Of a stretch of 59,340 nucleotides of DNA, positions 17,802 through 26,556 are shown piece by piece. The notes beneath the pieces were generated by a model. It saw only the letters and a program-made list of their open reading frames with translations. It did no database searches and was not told the DNA's origin. This stretch comes from Nitrosarchaeum sp. (GTDB lineage: Archaea > Thermoproteota > Nitrososphaeria > Nitrososphaerales > Nitrosopumilaceae), in the NCBI GenBank assembly GCA_025699025.1, contig JAILWJ010000001.1, positions 201,148 to 260,487 on the forward strand. Direction: 5' to 3'. Position 1 is the first letter of the stretch. Each line of letters begins with the position of its first letter. A program made the translations under genes and the position numbers.

Positions 17802-17836
17802 GGAAACACATGTTTTCCTTTTCTTTTTATTTTTCA
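17802..17836 (+). terminator. hairpin plus T-tract terminator
   Basis: GGAAAC and GTTTTCC pair with a 4-nt loop and one bulged base at 17802-17818, directly followed by a T-rich run (TTTTCTTTTTATTTTT). It is 43 nt after the stop codon of the lysine-rich mini-gene and probably ends its transcript. Confidence 0.55.
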
Positions 17837-17896
17837 AATTGAACCAATTCGGGTTTTGCTAAAACCCTTCTTGGTCTATCCTAATTTACATGGGAG

Positions 17897-17988
17897 TGGA
17901 CCGGACGGGATTTGAACCCATGACCTTTGCGGGATTTCTCCTTACGCAGTGTGAGTGCGTCATCCAAACCAAACTAGACGACCGGTCC
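17897..17988 (-). tRNA. tRNA-Val (anticodon CAC) with variable-loop intron
   Basis: The 92-nt gene gives a normal 75-nt tRNA once 17 nt are removed: acceptor GGACCGG/CCGGTCC, anticodon stem ACGCA/TGCGT with loop CTCACAC (anticodon CAC), T stem ATGGG/CCCGT, discriminator A. Unspliced, the variable region would be 22 nt, which tRNA-Val never has. After removal of 17926-17942 the variable loop becomes AGGTC, identical to the tRNA-Thr in this window. CCA is not encoded. Confidence 0.92.
17926..17942 (-). other. 17-nt non-canonical tRNA intron (variable loop, after nt 44)
   Basis: A bulge-helix-bulge is formed: central 4-bp helix TGCG/CGCA (exon with intron), 3-nt bulges TAA and AAG, and an inner hairpin GGA-GAAA-TCC. 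Cleavage after the second base of each bulge removes 17 nt. The central helix uses anticodon-stem bases 39-42, so the precursor must refold after splicing. Non-canonical intron positions are known in Crenarchaeota and Thaumarchaeota; the splicing enzyme is the tRNA endonuclease. Confidence 0.85.
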
Positions 17989-18071
17989 AAATAGTTGTTA
18001 AAACAGGGACTATTTTGCCTTTAGGATTTTGTATATCATGATAACCCTGATCTTTTCTACTCTCTTTTCAG

Positions 18072-18329
18072 ATGTCTTTCATGTCGCTGCAAGAGTTTGA
18101 TGCCCTTGTTGGCAGAATGCAGTTGGCCTTTGAATATGCTCTGAATCTGGGACAGCCAATAGGGGCAGCAAAAGTTTTGTTTCAGATGAACGAGCAGCTG
18201 CCCGATGATCTGCAGCTCTCTTTGGATGACATTGATGATGAGAATGCAGTCAAGTCATTTATCTCCGAATACAAACCAAAAATAAAATCTGCCATAGTTG
18301 AGTATAGACAAAGATTGATGAACTATTGA
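18072..18329 (+). CDS. conserved hypothetical protein, 85 aa
   Basis: Small helical, acidic protein with no known domain. ATG start; a second ATG three codons later is possible. Converges with the eL40 gene, leaving 9 bp between stop codons. Confidence 0.6.
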   Translation: MSFMSLQEFDALVGRMQLAFEYALNLGQPIGAAKVLFQMNEQLPDDLQLSLDDIDDENAVKSFISEYKPKIKSAIVEYRQRLMNY

Positions 18330-18338
18330 AATCTAGTT

Positions 18339-18506
18339 CTACTTTTTAACTCCCAAGTTCCTGTTCTTTAGTCTCAGGTATGGGTTTCTGCACTTTCTGC
18401 ATCTTGTTGCGCCAATGTCGTTTCTGCACCCGCAATTAAAGCAAACTTTCATGACAAGACGTGCATGTTGAGCAATGCGTTTCTTTTCCGGGTCTGTGAT
18501 TGGCAT
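18339..18506 (-). CDS. rpl40e: large-subunit ribosomal protein eL40
   Basis: 55-residue ORF starting MPITDPEKKRIAQHAR and bearing the C4 zinc motif CFNCGCRND ... CRKCRNPYLR, which is the archaeal/eukaryotic L40e signature. In eukaryotes the same protein is made as a ubiquitin fusion; here it is free. It sits next to sucD without clear co-transcription. Confidence 0.95.
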   Translation of the reverse strand: MPITDPEKKRIAQHARLVMKVCFNCGCRNDIGATRCRKCRNPYLRLKNRNLGVKK

Positions 18507-18537
18507 TTAGTTAACTCCTTATTCTCTCTCTTTTATT

Positions 18538-19455
18538 CTAATCGGATTCCTGCATCTTTCCTGCTAGTAAGACAGGTACCTCTGCAGGTCTTTTTGCCAC
18601 TGGTATGTTTGCCTTGTTAAACATTGAAACCTTTGACTCTGCTGAGCCATAAGTCCCCATTACTATTGCACCTGCATGACCCATCCTCTTTTCCTTGGGT
18701 GCGGCACGCCCTGCAATGTATGCTACAGTTGGTTTGTTAAATTTGCTGTCGATTATTCTTTGAGCCAAAATCTCCTCCGAGTCCCCTCCAATCTCGCCGA
18801 CTACTACCATTCCCTCCAAATCTGGAATATCTTTTACCATGTCAAACGCATCAATCATCCTTGTCCCGTTGATTGGATCTCCGCCAATTCCTATTGTGAT
18901 TGACTGCCCGAATCCTGCCCGGGTCAACGCATCTGAAATCTCATAAAGCAGCGTTCCGCTCTTTGAGAGCACTGCAATCTTTCCTGCCTTAAACGGGGTT
19001 GGCGGCATGATTCCAATTTTTATCAGCTCTGGAATCATGATTCCTGGCGTGTTTGGGCCTATTATCACTGCCCCTTTCTGGTTTGCCATCTCCAACACCT
19101 CCATGGTGTCCCTTACTGGAACATGCTCTGGGATTGCAACTAGCAGCTTGATTCCTGCCTCGAGTGCTTCTTTTGCCGCACCCAGGAAGAATTTTGCTGG
19201 GACAAAAACTATTGAAATCTTTGCACCAGTTGCATCCACTGCCTCTTTCACGGTGTTGTAAATCGGTACACTGTCTTCAAACTTCTGACCTCCCTTTCCC
19301 GGGGTCACTCCTGCTACCACATTGGTTCCGTATGCAATCATGTTCTTTGCATGCAGTGAACCGTATGCACCTGTGATGCCTTGCACTATGACTCCTTTCT
19401 TCTTGTAATCTGGATCTCCTTGCTTTCCTTTTAGAATATCAAAAATGTCAATCAT
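18538..19455 (-). CDS. sucD: succinyl-CoA ligase alpha subunit
   Basis: 305 residues. N-terminal CoA-binding Rossmann domain (GITGAYGSLHAKNMIAYGT) and ligase domain with the phospho-histidine loop MGHAGAIVMGTYG. Pairs with SucC to interconvert succinyl-CoA and succinate with ADP/ATP. Its ATG overlaps the sucC stop by 4 bp. In this lineage it feeds the TCA arm and links to carbon-fixation intermediates. Confidence 0.94.
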   Translation of the reverse strand: MIDIFDILKGKQGDPDYKKKGVIVQGITGAYGSLHAKNMIAYGTNVVAGVTPGKGGQKFEDSVPIYNTVKEAVDATGAKISIVFVPAKFFLGAAKEALEAGIKLLVAIPEHVPVRDTMEVLEMANQKGAVIIGPNTPGIMIPELIKIGIMPPTPFKAGKIAVLSKSGTLLYEISDALTRAGFGQSITIGIGGDPINGTRMIDAFDMVKDIPDLEGMVVVGEIGGDSEEILAQRIIDSKFNKPTVAYIAGRAAPKEKRMGHAGAIVMGTYGSAESKVSMFNKANIPVAKRPAEVPVLLAGKMQESD

Positions 19456-20558
19456 TTCTTTACTCCCATGACTGCAGAGTTTATTGCCTCTTCTACTGAA
19501 TCAAAAATTTTTGTTCTGGAGCCTTGAAGCATTTCCCTTGCCTTGTCTGACTCTGTTCCCTTTAGCCTTGAAAATACAGGCAAGTCAATCAAATTATTTT
19601 CATATGCCTTTAGAAATGCCTCTGCCACCACTGTCGTCTTTACAATTCCTCCATACAGATTCACAAGAATCCCTTTGACTCTGCTCATCTTGCTAATCAA
19701 TGTCAATGCTTCATACACTGACTCTGTTGTTGCGCCGCCTCCAACATCCAAGAAACATGCAGGCTTGCCCCCGTTGTCTGATAGCATGTCCAGTGTGGAC
19801 ATTACAAGGCCTGCGCCGTTTCCTACAACTGCAATATCACCGTCAAGCTCCACCAGTGAAAAGCCGCTCTTCTCAGCCCTTTCTTCAATCTCTGTCTTCT
19901 CTTGGTATTTTTGAAGCTCCGGGTGTCTAAAGTTACTGTTGTCATCTGTTACAAACTTGCCATCAAGTGCCATCAGGGAATCATCCTGCATTATTGCAAG
20001 AGGGTTGATTTCTGCAAGTTCTGCCTCTTTCTCAACTGTCAGTTTTGATAGTTTTTTTAAAATGTCTACAAAGTCGTCTGCTGACCTACCTTCTAGCTTC
20101 ATCTCTTTTGCAACCTGTCTTGCCACCTCTTCTGAGACTTTGCCGAGTCCGACCTCTTTGATAATCTGATTTTTGACTGACTCTATCTCCACTCCTCCCT
20201 CTGCTGATGCAATGATGGTATAGCATCTCTTGGAGCGATTCAAAAACAGTGACAGATACAATTCCTTTTTAATGTCTGCCATCTTTTCAAGCAATATTGC
20301 CCTTGCCTTTTCTCCTTTGATTGTAAGCCCCAGTACCTGGGGAAATTTTAACTCAAACTCGTCATCATTTTGGCATTTTTGTATGCCTCCTGCCTTTCCT
20401 CTTCCGCCAACTGGCACCTGGATTTTAATTACAAAAGGATATCCCAACTCTCTTGCCATCTTTCTGCCTTCCTCGATTGTGGTGCATGACTTGCTTGGAA
20501 GCAGATTTATCCCATATTCTCTGAAAAGTTCTTTAGCTTGGAATTCTAGCAGACGCAT
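19452..20558 (-). CDS. sucC: succinyl-CoA ligase beta subunit
   Basis: 368 residues with an ATP-grasp domain (PFVIKIQVPVGGRGKAGGI) and the ligase CoA domain (LDVGGGATTESVYEAL, VNLYGGIVKTTVVA). First gene of the sucCD operon, 4-bp overlap with sucD. ATG start at 20558. Confidence 0.94.
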   Translation of the reverse strand: MRLLEFQAKELFREYGINLLPSKSCTTIEEGRKMARELGYPFVIKIQVPVGGRGKAGGIQKCQNDDEFELKFPQVLGLTIKGEKARAILLEKMADIKKELYLSLFLNRSKRCYTIIASAEGGVEIESVKNQIIKEVGLGKVSEEVARQVAKEMKLEGRSADDFVDILKKLSKLTVEKEAELAEINPLAIMQDDSLMALDGKFVTDDNSNFRHPELQKYQEKTEIEERAEKSGFSLVELDGDIAVVGNGAGLVMSTLDMLSDNGGKPACFLDVGGGATTESVYEALTLISKMSRVKGILVNLYGGIVKTTVVAEAFLKAYENNLIDLPVFSRLKGTESDKAREMLQGSRTKIFDSVEEAINSAVMGVKK

Positions 20559-20597
20559 GCAAAAATCTTGAAAATTACGGTCTTTATTAACTATGAG

Positions 20598-20936
20598 TTA
20601 CCTTAACTGCTCTTCAAGAAAATCAATCATCTGCAAAAAGCGATCTCTACTCTTTCTCAATAATTCTTGTGGAAACTCGTCAATGGTAAATACAAACTGC
20701 TGATGAAAGCTTGGCACCAACACTCCGCCTGATGTCACCAGCTGCTCGATGACATAGTCTTTGGTTAGCGTGCAAACAATCTCCTCATAAGATTCCTCTT
20801 CTTCTTCCAGTGTCTGTCTGTATAGCACAATCGGCCTGTTTGTCTTGGCAACAATGTCTGATCCTTTTTTTAGCAGATCTGTTAGCTGCTGAATCTGCCA
20901 AGAGTCAAGACTGATCTGTTTTACCATGTTTTTCAT
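20598..20936 (-). CDS. conserved hypothetical protein, 112 aa
   Basis: Soluble, acidic protein; helical N-terminus and a run of glutamates (LEEEEESYEE). No recognised domain. It lies 39 nt upstream of sucC on the same strand, so it might be co-transcribed, though it could equally use its own promoter. Confidence 0.6.
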   Translation of the reverse strand: MKNMVKQISLDSWQIQQLTDLLKKGSDIVAKTNRPIVLYRQTLEEEEESYEEIVCTLTKDYVIEQLVTSGGVLVPSFHQQFVFTIDEFPQELLRKSRDRFLQMIDFLEEQLR

Positions 20937-21024
20937 ATGTGTATTTTCTATTTATTATGCCTGTTTAGCTAAAAGCTAGCTATATTGTTGATTTTTAATT
21001 AAAAGAAAAGAATGTGGCTTGGCA

Positions 21025-21612
21025 TCAAGCCATATCAAGTGCTCTGGAATGTTTTCTGGTGTGTGGTCTTTCCCCAGAATACTTTCTTCTCATGTGCCCT
21101 GACGGTCTTCCGTAGATTAACTCAAGGAACCATGATTCATGCTCAATCTCTTCAGCTAGGATGTCTTTTGCAATATCATACGTTGCAGGATCCTTGCCTA
21201 TTGTCATCTTGCAAATCTTGTCCCAGTTGACAATTGCACCTTGTTCTGCTTTGAGGCATTTTTCCAAGATTGCTTTGTGATCCGTTGGATTTGCTGGCAA
21301 TTGCAAAAATTCACATCCGGACATTTTGATGAACTCTGTTGCATCGTTTGGAAGCTTGCCTCCCAACTGGTAGATTCTCTCAAGGCATGATTCAAAGTGG
21401 CTAAGATCCTCCAACCTTGCATCTTCAATTATTCCCTTTAGCCCCTCTCCGTCCAGACCGGTGCAGTGTGCCCTCAAATTGGTAAAGTAGTAGTATGCTG
21501 TAAACTCTACTGATGCGTTGTAAATTAGGAGTTTTTTCAACTCCTCAACGTCAACACCGTTTTGTTTTAGGACGTTGATTCCAACTACGTGCGGGACTTT
21601 TTCTTCTGACAT
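21025..21612 (-). CDS. Dps-like ferritin-fold protein (DPSL type)
   Basis: About 195 residues with a four-helix ferritin fold. Likely di-iron ligands are seen in SVEFTAYYYF, EDLSHFE, AEQGAIVNWDK and EEIEHESWF; several cysteines lie nearby (CTG, SCLE, GCEF, KCLK), as in the thioferritin/DPSL branch. It would oxidise and store iron and protect DNA from peroxide. The frame extends to 21744, but the upstream part is Pro/Arg-rich and overlaps a hairpin; TATA-like TTTTTATTA about 30 nt before ATG 21612 supports the shorter start. Confidence 0.85.
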   Translation of the reverse strand: MSEEKVPHVVGINVLKQNGVDVEELKKLLIYNASVEFTAYYYFTNLRAHCTGLDGEGLKGIIEDARLEDLSHFESCLERIYQLGGKLPNDATEFIKMSGCEFLQLPANPTDHKAILEKCLKAEQGAIVNWDKICKMTIGKDPATYDIAKDILAEEIEHESWFLELIYGRPSGHMRRKYSGERPHTRKHSRALDMA

Positions 21613-21671
21613 TGTCCTTGTGAGCCTGCCATTGTAATAAAAATATTGCATCACAATTGGAAATCTAAATT

Positions 21672-21727
21672 CCAGAGGAGACGGTGGGGATGTCGGTTGG
21701 GGAGCCCAACTCCGTTTTCTCCTCTGG
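21672..21727 (-). ncRNA. candidate structured RNA / long hairpin upstream of the Dps-like gene
   Basis: A 9-bp perfect stem CCAGAGGAG/CTCCTCTGG (21672-21680 with 21719-21727) continues, past a 3-nt T bulge, into ACGG/CCGT (21681-21684 with 21712-21715) and encloses a second hairpin GTTGGG-GAG-CCCAAC (21696-21710). GC content is far above the surroundings. On the minus strand an ACTTTTTATC (21761-21770) sits about 25 nt before a plausible 5' end. It could be an independent RNA, the ileS terminator, or a 5' control element. Confidence 0.42.
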
Positions 21728-21805
21728 ATGGGTGTTTGAAACAATACTGGTTGTCAGTTAGATAAAAAGTAAGTTTGCACTGCACCTATTCCAAAAGTCT
21801 GGAAT

Positions 21806-24800
21806 CTATTCCACTGAGATTCTTATTTTTTGGCCATCAATGTCGTCGTCTTTGTATTCTTTGCAGGACTGCTCAAAGTTCACTTTTTTCACTCTCACTA
21901 AAAATGCAAGGTCGTCGGATTTTTCCTTTATCATTTCCAGCGACTCGTCATCCAAATCAAGAATTGATGCGACACCCAGTATGTCTGTGGGGTTGTAGCC
22001 TCTCTCTTTTCTTAGTGTTTGCAGTCTTCTTGCAATATCTTTGATCAATCCCCTTGCCATCATCTCTTTGTTTCTAGTAGTTGAGATGAACACAATGTAG
22101 TTGTCCCTTTTTGAAACTGCAAATCCTTCAGATGCGTCAAAATCAATTACAAAGTCTTCAGTGTCAAGGGAAATTTCTTCTCCATCAACATCAAAATTAT
22201 ATTTTGAATCTTTTTCCAGCTCCGAGATGATCTTTTGAGGATCTGTTTCTGAGAACATGCTTACTATCTTGCTCATGTATTGCTTTGCCTTTGGACCTAT
22301 TCTCTTTCTTTCCAGTTCTACAACTGCCTTTACTGGCAATCCCTTGCTGCGCAACTCTGTTATCTGCTCAAGACCGCTTTCTTTTTTGATCTCTTTTACT
22401 GTGATCTTCTCTACGTTTAGCTGAGACATCAACAACTCTGAAAGTGACTCGAGTTTCTGCTTTTGACCTTCTCTTAGACAAATCAGCGCTTCTGTGAGAG
22501 GCCATCTTCTCTTCAGCTTTCCTTTCATTCTGGCAGCTGCTGCAACAGACACAACGTCTTTCATGATGTCAAATGATTCCTCGACCTGTTCATCCACTGC
22601 AGACTCTTGGTACTCTGGCCATCTCTCAAGAAGTATGCTCTTCTTTGCATCAAATACAGTCTGGTACAGGTATTCGCTAGTAAATGGGCACAGTGGGTGT
22701 ATTAAAACATCCAGCGTCTTGAGCACCTCGTTTAGAACCGCAAAGATTGCCAGCCTTCTGTTCCTTTTGGAATCGTCCTCGTCCCACAACTCCCCCCTCG
22801 TAATTGGTATGTAGACCTGGCTGAGGTTGTTTATTATAAAATCATCAATTGCCTTTGCTGCCTCGTGAAATCTGCAGACTTGGTTTCTCTCTGTGATTTT
22901 TTGGATAAGTTTCTGCAGCTTTGATAGCAACCATACATCAGGCGATGTCAAAAGCGAGTTTTCCTTTGCCCATGCAACTGTCTTTGATGAGTCAAAGTTG
23001 TCGTATTCGCTGTTTTGCTTGAAATACAGATGCAAGTTAAATAACGTGTTTACCACTTGGTATGGTCTTGACATCAACTCCTCGGTGCTAAAACTAAGTG
23101 GTTCTATGGGGCTTGCCTTCCAAATAAAGTAAAACCTTACCAAGTCTACCGGATATCTTTCCAACAGTTCCCAGCCATCAATCACGTTTCCCAGACTCTT
23201 GCTCATCTTTCCTCCCTTCTCGTCAAGAACATGGCCCTGAAACAGAAATGACTTGTATGGTGGAACAGGGCCGTTATTTAGTATGACATTTTCAATCAAC
23301 AGTGTGTATGCCCACCCTCTTGTCTGATCAATACCTTCTGTGAAAAACGGTGCAGGTATGCCTTTGTAGTACTCATCATCAGACAGCGAGGAGTATGGCG
23401 CAGCACCGCTGTTGTGCCACGTATCTAACACATATTCCTCTCTTTTTGTTTTGTCGCTGCTGCAATGTCTGCACCTGACTGCAATCTTGTCAATCCAGGG
23501 ACGATGCAACTCAAAATCTGGACCGTCTGGCAAATCTACTGCAAACTCGACGATCTCTTTTCTTGTAAAGAACCAATTCTGTTTCCCGCACTCGTTGCAA
23601 ATCCAGACGGGTAGTGGGCAGCCCCAGAATCTTTCCCTGGAAATACACCATGGGTGCCTTTCTTTGATGATTCCTAAGAATCTGTTTTTTGGCTGCTCGA
23701 AAAAATACTCTACGCTCTCGGCTGCATTGATTGCCTTGTCTTCTAGTCTGTCAAGTTTGTAAAACCATCCTTTTCTTGCAAGCCATACAATTGGATGATG
23801 GGATCTCCAGCAAAGCGGATACTTGTGCTTTATCTTGCCTATCTTCACCAGGGCGTTTTTTTCTTTGAGATCCTCTACAATTATCTTGTCGGCATCCCTG
23901 ACAAACATACCCTCGTATTTTCCTGCTTGTGGCGTAAACCTGACTTGATCATTTATGGGGTTGAATACTTTGACTCTTCTTTTGTTTGCAATACTAATGT
24001 CCTCTTCGCCGTTTGCAGGGGATAGGTGGACCAGCCCGCTTCCCGTGGTGGCATCTACAAACTCTTCTGCCACTGCAACATGAAAATTTGCATCCTTTGA
24101 ACATTCTTCCAGTCCTGGAATCAAATTCAAAAGCGGATGGATGTACTTCTTTCCCTCAAATTCTTTGCCCTTGACAGTTTTTTCAATTTTGTATTCTTCT
24201 ATTTTTAATTCCTGAGCAAATTCCTCCAACCTGGTTTTGCCTACTACCCACGTCTCGTTTTCCACTCTGACATACTGGTAGTCTTCTTCTGGTTGGAATC
24301 CTACCATTGCATCTGTTACAAGTGTAAATGGCATTGTAGTCCACACAATCAAAAAAGCATCTTCGTCTCTTAGCTTTACTTTGTAGTACAGTGACGGGTC
24401 TTTTACTTCCTCATACCCTTGGTTGACTTCTGCATGGCTCAGGGATGTCTGGCAGCTTGGGCAATATGCAATTACGGTAAAGTCTTCTTCTAAGATCCCA
24501 TTCGCGTGCGCTTTTTTTAACACCTGCCATTCTCTTTCAATGTATTCATCTCGAAAAGTCCAATATGCTTTTTCATGGTTAAATGACATGCCAAGCAAGC
24601 TGTCAACTTCTACCCATTTCAAATTGAATCTCTTGACTAGCTTTTTACACTCCTCGACAAGTTTTTCTATCCCTACCTTCTCGACAACCTCTGACTTTCC
24701 TCCTGTAACGCCGAGCTCTTTTTCTGCCTGCAGTTCCACTGGGAGTCCCTGTGTGTCCCATCCTCCATTGAATGTGATTTTTTTTCCTTGCAGCGTATTG

Positions 24801-25003
24801 AACCGATACCACAAATCTTTGATGACCCTGCCTCTCAAATGTCCCGCATGGGGAATTCCGTTCATTGTGGGGGGGCCTTCTATGAACATGATCCTCTCAG
24901 GCTTGTCTGATTCAAAGATCAACTTTTCGACATCAATTGACTTTGTGTACTCTCTTACCTGCTTTTCAATTGCTTTTGCGTCAAATTTTGAGGATAATTC
25001 CAT
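21806..25003 (-). CDS. ileS: isoleucyl-tRNA synthetase
   Basis: About 1065 residues, the usual size for the archaeal/eukaryotic-type enzyme. HIGH-like PTMNGIPHAGHLRGRV and KMSKSLGN active-site motifs are intact, with the CP1 editing domain between them and an anticodon-binding and C-terminal extension after. It charges tRNA-Ile with isoleucine. I choose ATG 25003 over the adjacent TTG; TATA-like CTTTATAATG about 28 nt upstream supports a leaderless start. Confidence 0.96.
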   Translation of the reverse strand: MELSSKFDAKAIEKQVREYTKSIDVEKLIFESDKPERIMFIEGPPTMNGIPHAGHLRGRVIKDLWYRFNTLQGKKITFNGGWDTQGLPVELQAEKELGVTGGKSEVVEKVGIEKLVEECKKLVKRFNLKWVEVDSLLGMSFNHEKAYWTFRDEYIEREWQVLKKAHANGILEEDFTVIAYCPSCQTSLSHAEVNQGYEEVKDPSLYYKVKLRDEDAFLIVWTTMPFTLVTDAMVGFQPEEDYQYVRVENETWVVGKTRLEEFAQELKIEEYKIEKTVKGKEFEGKKYIHPLLNLIPGLEECSKDANFHVAVAEEFVDATTGSGLVHLSPANGEEDISIANKRRVKVFNPINDQVRFTPQAGKYEGMFVRDADKIIVEDLKEKNALVKIGKIKHKYPLCWRSHHPIVWLARKGWFYKLDRLEDKAINAAESVEYFFEQPKNRFLGIIKERHPWCISRERFWGCPLPVWICNECGKQNWFFTRKEIVEFAVDLPDGPDFELHRPWIDKIAVRCRHCSSDKTKREEYVLDTWHNSGAAPYSSLSDDEYYKGIPAPFFTEGIDQTRGWAYTLLIENVILNNGPVPPYKSFLFQGHVLDEKGGKMSKSLGNVIDGWELLERYPVDLVRFYFIWKASPIEPLSFSTEELMSRPYQVVNTLFNLHLYFKQNSEYDNFDSSKTVAWAKENSLLTSPDVWLLSKLQKLIQKITERNQVCRFHEAAKAIDDFIINNLSQVYIPITRGELWDEDDSKRNRRLAIFAVLNEVLKTLDVLIHPLCPFTSEYLYQTVFDAKKSILLERWPEYQESAVDEQVEESFDIMKDVVSVAAAARMKGKLKRRWPLTEALICLREGQKQKLESLSELLMSQLNVEKITVKEIKKESGLEQITELRSKGLPVKAVVELERKRIGPKAKQYMSKIVSMFSETDPQKIISELEKDSKYNFDVDGEEISLDTEDFVIDFDASEGFAVSKRDNYIVFISTTRNKEMMARGLIKDIARRLQTLRKERGYNPTDILGVASILDLDDESLEMIKEKSDDLAFLVRVKKVNFEQSCKEYKDDDIDGQKIRISVE

Positions 25004-25094
25004 CAAGGTTTGTGTGTTGATGTGGCATTATAAAGCTAAATTGATTTTTTGTGCCTTTAGCAATTCTATTAATCTATTGATTTGAATCAAACTC

Positions 25095-25232
25095 ATGTTT
25101 AACTTTGACAAGGTTCAGGAAGGAATGGTAAAGTCGTATGCACAAAACACAAAGAAGTTTTATGAGCATCTGGAGACATGTGATGAATGCCAATCAAAAC
25201 TGGCAAAAATTTGGAAACATGCATTTGAGTAA
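25095..25232 (+). CDS. 45-aa CxxC-containing small protein
   Basis: ATG-initiated small ORF ending TAA; an acidic/basic helical protein with a single CDEC knuckle near its middle (LETCDECQSKLAKIW). A single CxxC could bind metal as a dimer or act in redox chemistry. It lies between ileS and purD, reading toward purD with a 61-bp gap. Function unknown. Confidence 0.6.
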   Translation: MFNFDKVQEGMVKSYAQNTKKFYEHLETCDECQSKLAKIWKHAFE

Positions 25233-25265
25233 GATTCTGTTTTGACTCAAATGCAATACTTTGGA

Positions 25266-25274
25266 TTATATATT
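25266..25274 (+). promoter_or_regulatory. TATA box of purD
   Basis: TTATATATT centred 24 nt before the GTG at 25294; its position decides between the two possible purD starts. Confidence 0.6.
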
Positions 25275-25293
25275 TGAGGAAAAGAGATTTTTT

Positions 25294-26556
25294 GTGGTAA
25301 ACATTCTCGTGATTGGCTCTGGCGGACGAGAACACGCATTGTCATGGAAGTTATCACAGAGCTCCAAAGTCGATAAGGTGTTTACTGCACCTGGAAATGG
25401 CGGCACTGAAAATAATGTCCCTATTAATGTCAATGATTTTGACTCTCTTGTCGAGTTTGCCAAAAAAAATAATTGTTTTACCGTAGTCGGACCCGAGGCT
25501 CCACTAGCTGATGGAATCGTTGACATGTTTGCCAAGTCAAATCTCAAAATCTTTGGCCCTTCAAAAGATGCAGCACAGCTAGAGTCCAGCAAAATCTGGG
25601 CAAAAAACTTCATGCAACGAAACGGAATACCTACTGCGAGGTTTCAGATATTTGATGATCCAAAAAAGGCAGAGGATTACATCCACTCTCTTGATTATAA
25701 TGTTGTAGTAAAGGCAGATGGTCTGGCAGCTGGAAAAGGCGTGATCGTCTGCGATAGCAAGGATGAGGCGATTGCTGCAATCCATACTATTCTGACCAAA
25801 AAAGCATTTGGTGATGCAGGAGACCGCATCATTATTGAGGAGCGGATTGACGGAATTGAGGCGTCCTACATTGCACTATCTGACGGGAATGTGGCTGTCC
25901 CGATGGCATCCAGTCAGGATCACAAGAGGGTTTTTGATGGTGATAATGGGCCAAACACCGGTGGCATGGGTGCATACTCCCCAACTCCAATCATAACTGA
26001 TGATCTTGCAAAAACAATCCAGGAAAAGATCATCAACAAGACCATTGATTCTATGAGAAAAGAAGGAATTGAGTTCAAAGGATTTCTTTATGCCGGAATT
26101 ATGATCAGAGATAACCTCCCTTATGTTCTGGAGTATAATGTGAGGATGGGGGATCCTGAATGCCAGCCCATCACAATGAGGATGGACTTTGACTTGTATG
26201 ATTATTTTGCAGCAAGCGTTGATGGCACCTTGTCTTCATTGCCTGCACCATCATGGAAACGCCAGTATGCTGTGTGCATTGTCTTGGCCTCTGAAGGCTA
26301 TCCTGAATCATATCCAAAAAATGAAGAGATTTCTGGATTGGATATAGTCTCTGATGGCGCATATGTCTTTCATGCGGGAACAAAAAAAGAGAATGAAAAA
26401 GTTCTTTCAAGCGGAGGCCGTGTTTTGGGCGTTACTGCCCTTGGTGACTCTTTGTCCTCTGCAATCTCAAATGCATATGCCATGGCCGAAAAGATTTCCT
26501 GGCCACACAAGTTTTGCAGAACCGATATTGGCAAAAAAGGCCTATCTTACCTTTGA
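25294..26556 (+). CDS. purD: phosphoribosylamine-glycine ligase (GAR synthetase)
   Basis: About 420 residues. Second step of purine synthesis: phosphoribosylamine plus glycine and ATP to GAR. N-terminal NILVIGSGGREHALSWKL, then an ATP-grasp fold with VKADGLAAGKGV, GGMGAYSPTP and RMGDPECQP. The frame opens at 25261, but GTG 25294 gives the canonical N-terminus and sits at the right distance from a TATA box. Its 3' end overlaps the convergent cyclo-ligase gene by 15 bp. Confidence 0.95.
   Translation: MVNILVIGSGGREHALSWKLSQSSKVDKVFTAPGNGGTENNVPINVNDFDSLVEFAKKNNCFTVVGPEAPLADGIVDMFAKSNLKIFGPSKDAAQLESSKIWAKNFMQRNGIPTARFQIFDDPKKAEDYIHSLDYNVVVKADGLAAGKGVIVCDSKDEAIAAIHTILTKKAFGDAGDRIIIEERIDGIEASYIALSDGNVAVPMASSQDHKRVFDGDNGPNTGGMGAYSPTPIITDDLAKTIQEKIINKTIDSMRKEGIEFKGFLYAGIMIRDNLPYVLEYNVRMGDPECQPITMRMDFDLYDYFAASVDGTLSSLPAPSWKRQYAVCIVLASEGYPESYPKNEEISGLDIVSDGAYVFHAGTKKENEKVLSSGGRVLGVTALGDSLSSAISNAYAMAEKISWPHKFCRTDIGKKGLSYL

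Noticed and set aside
21613-21744. N-terminal extension of the Dps-like protein
   Set aside because: The extra residues are Pro/Arg-rich, run through the hairpin element, and a TATA box supports the shorter start.
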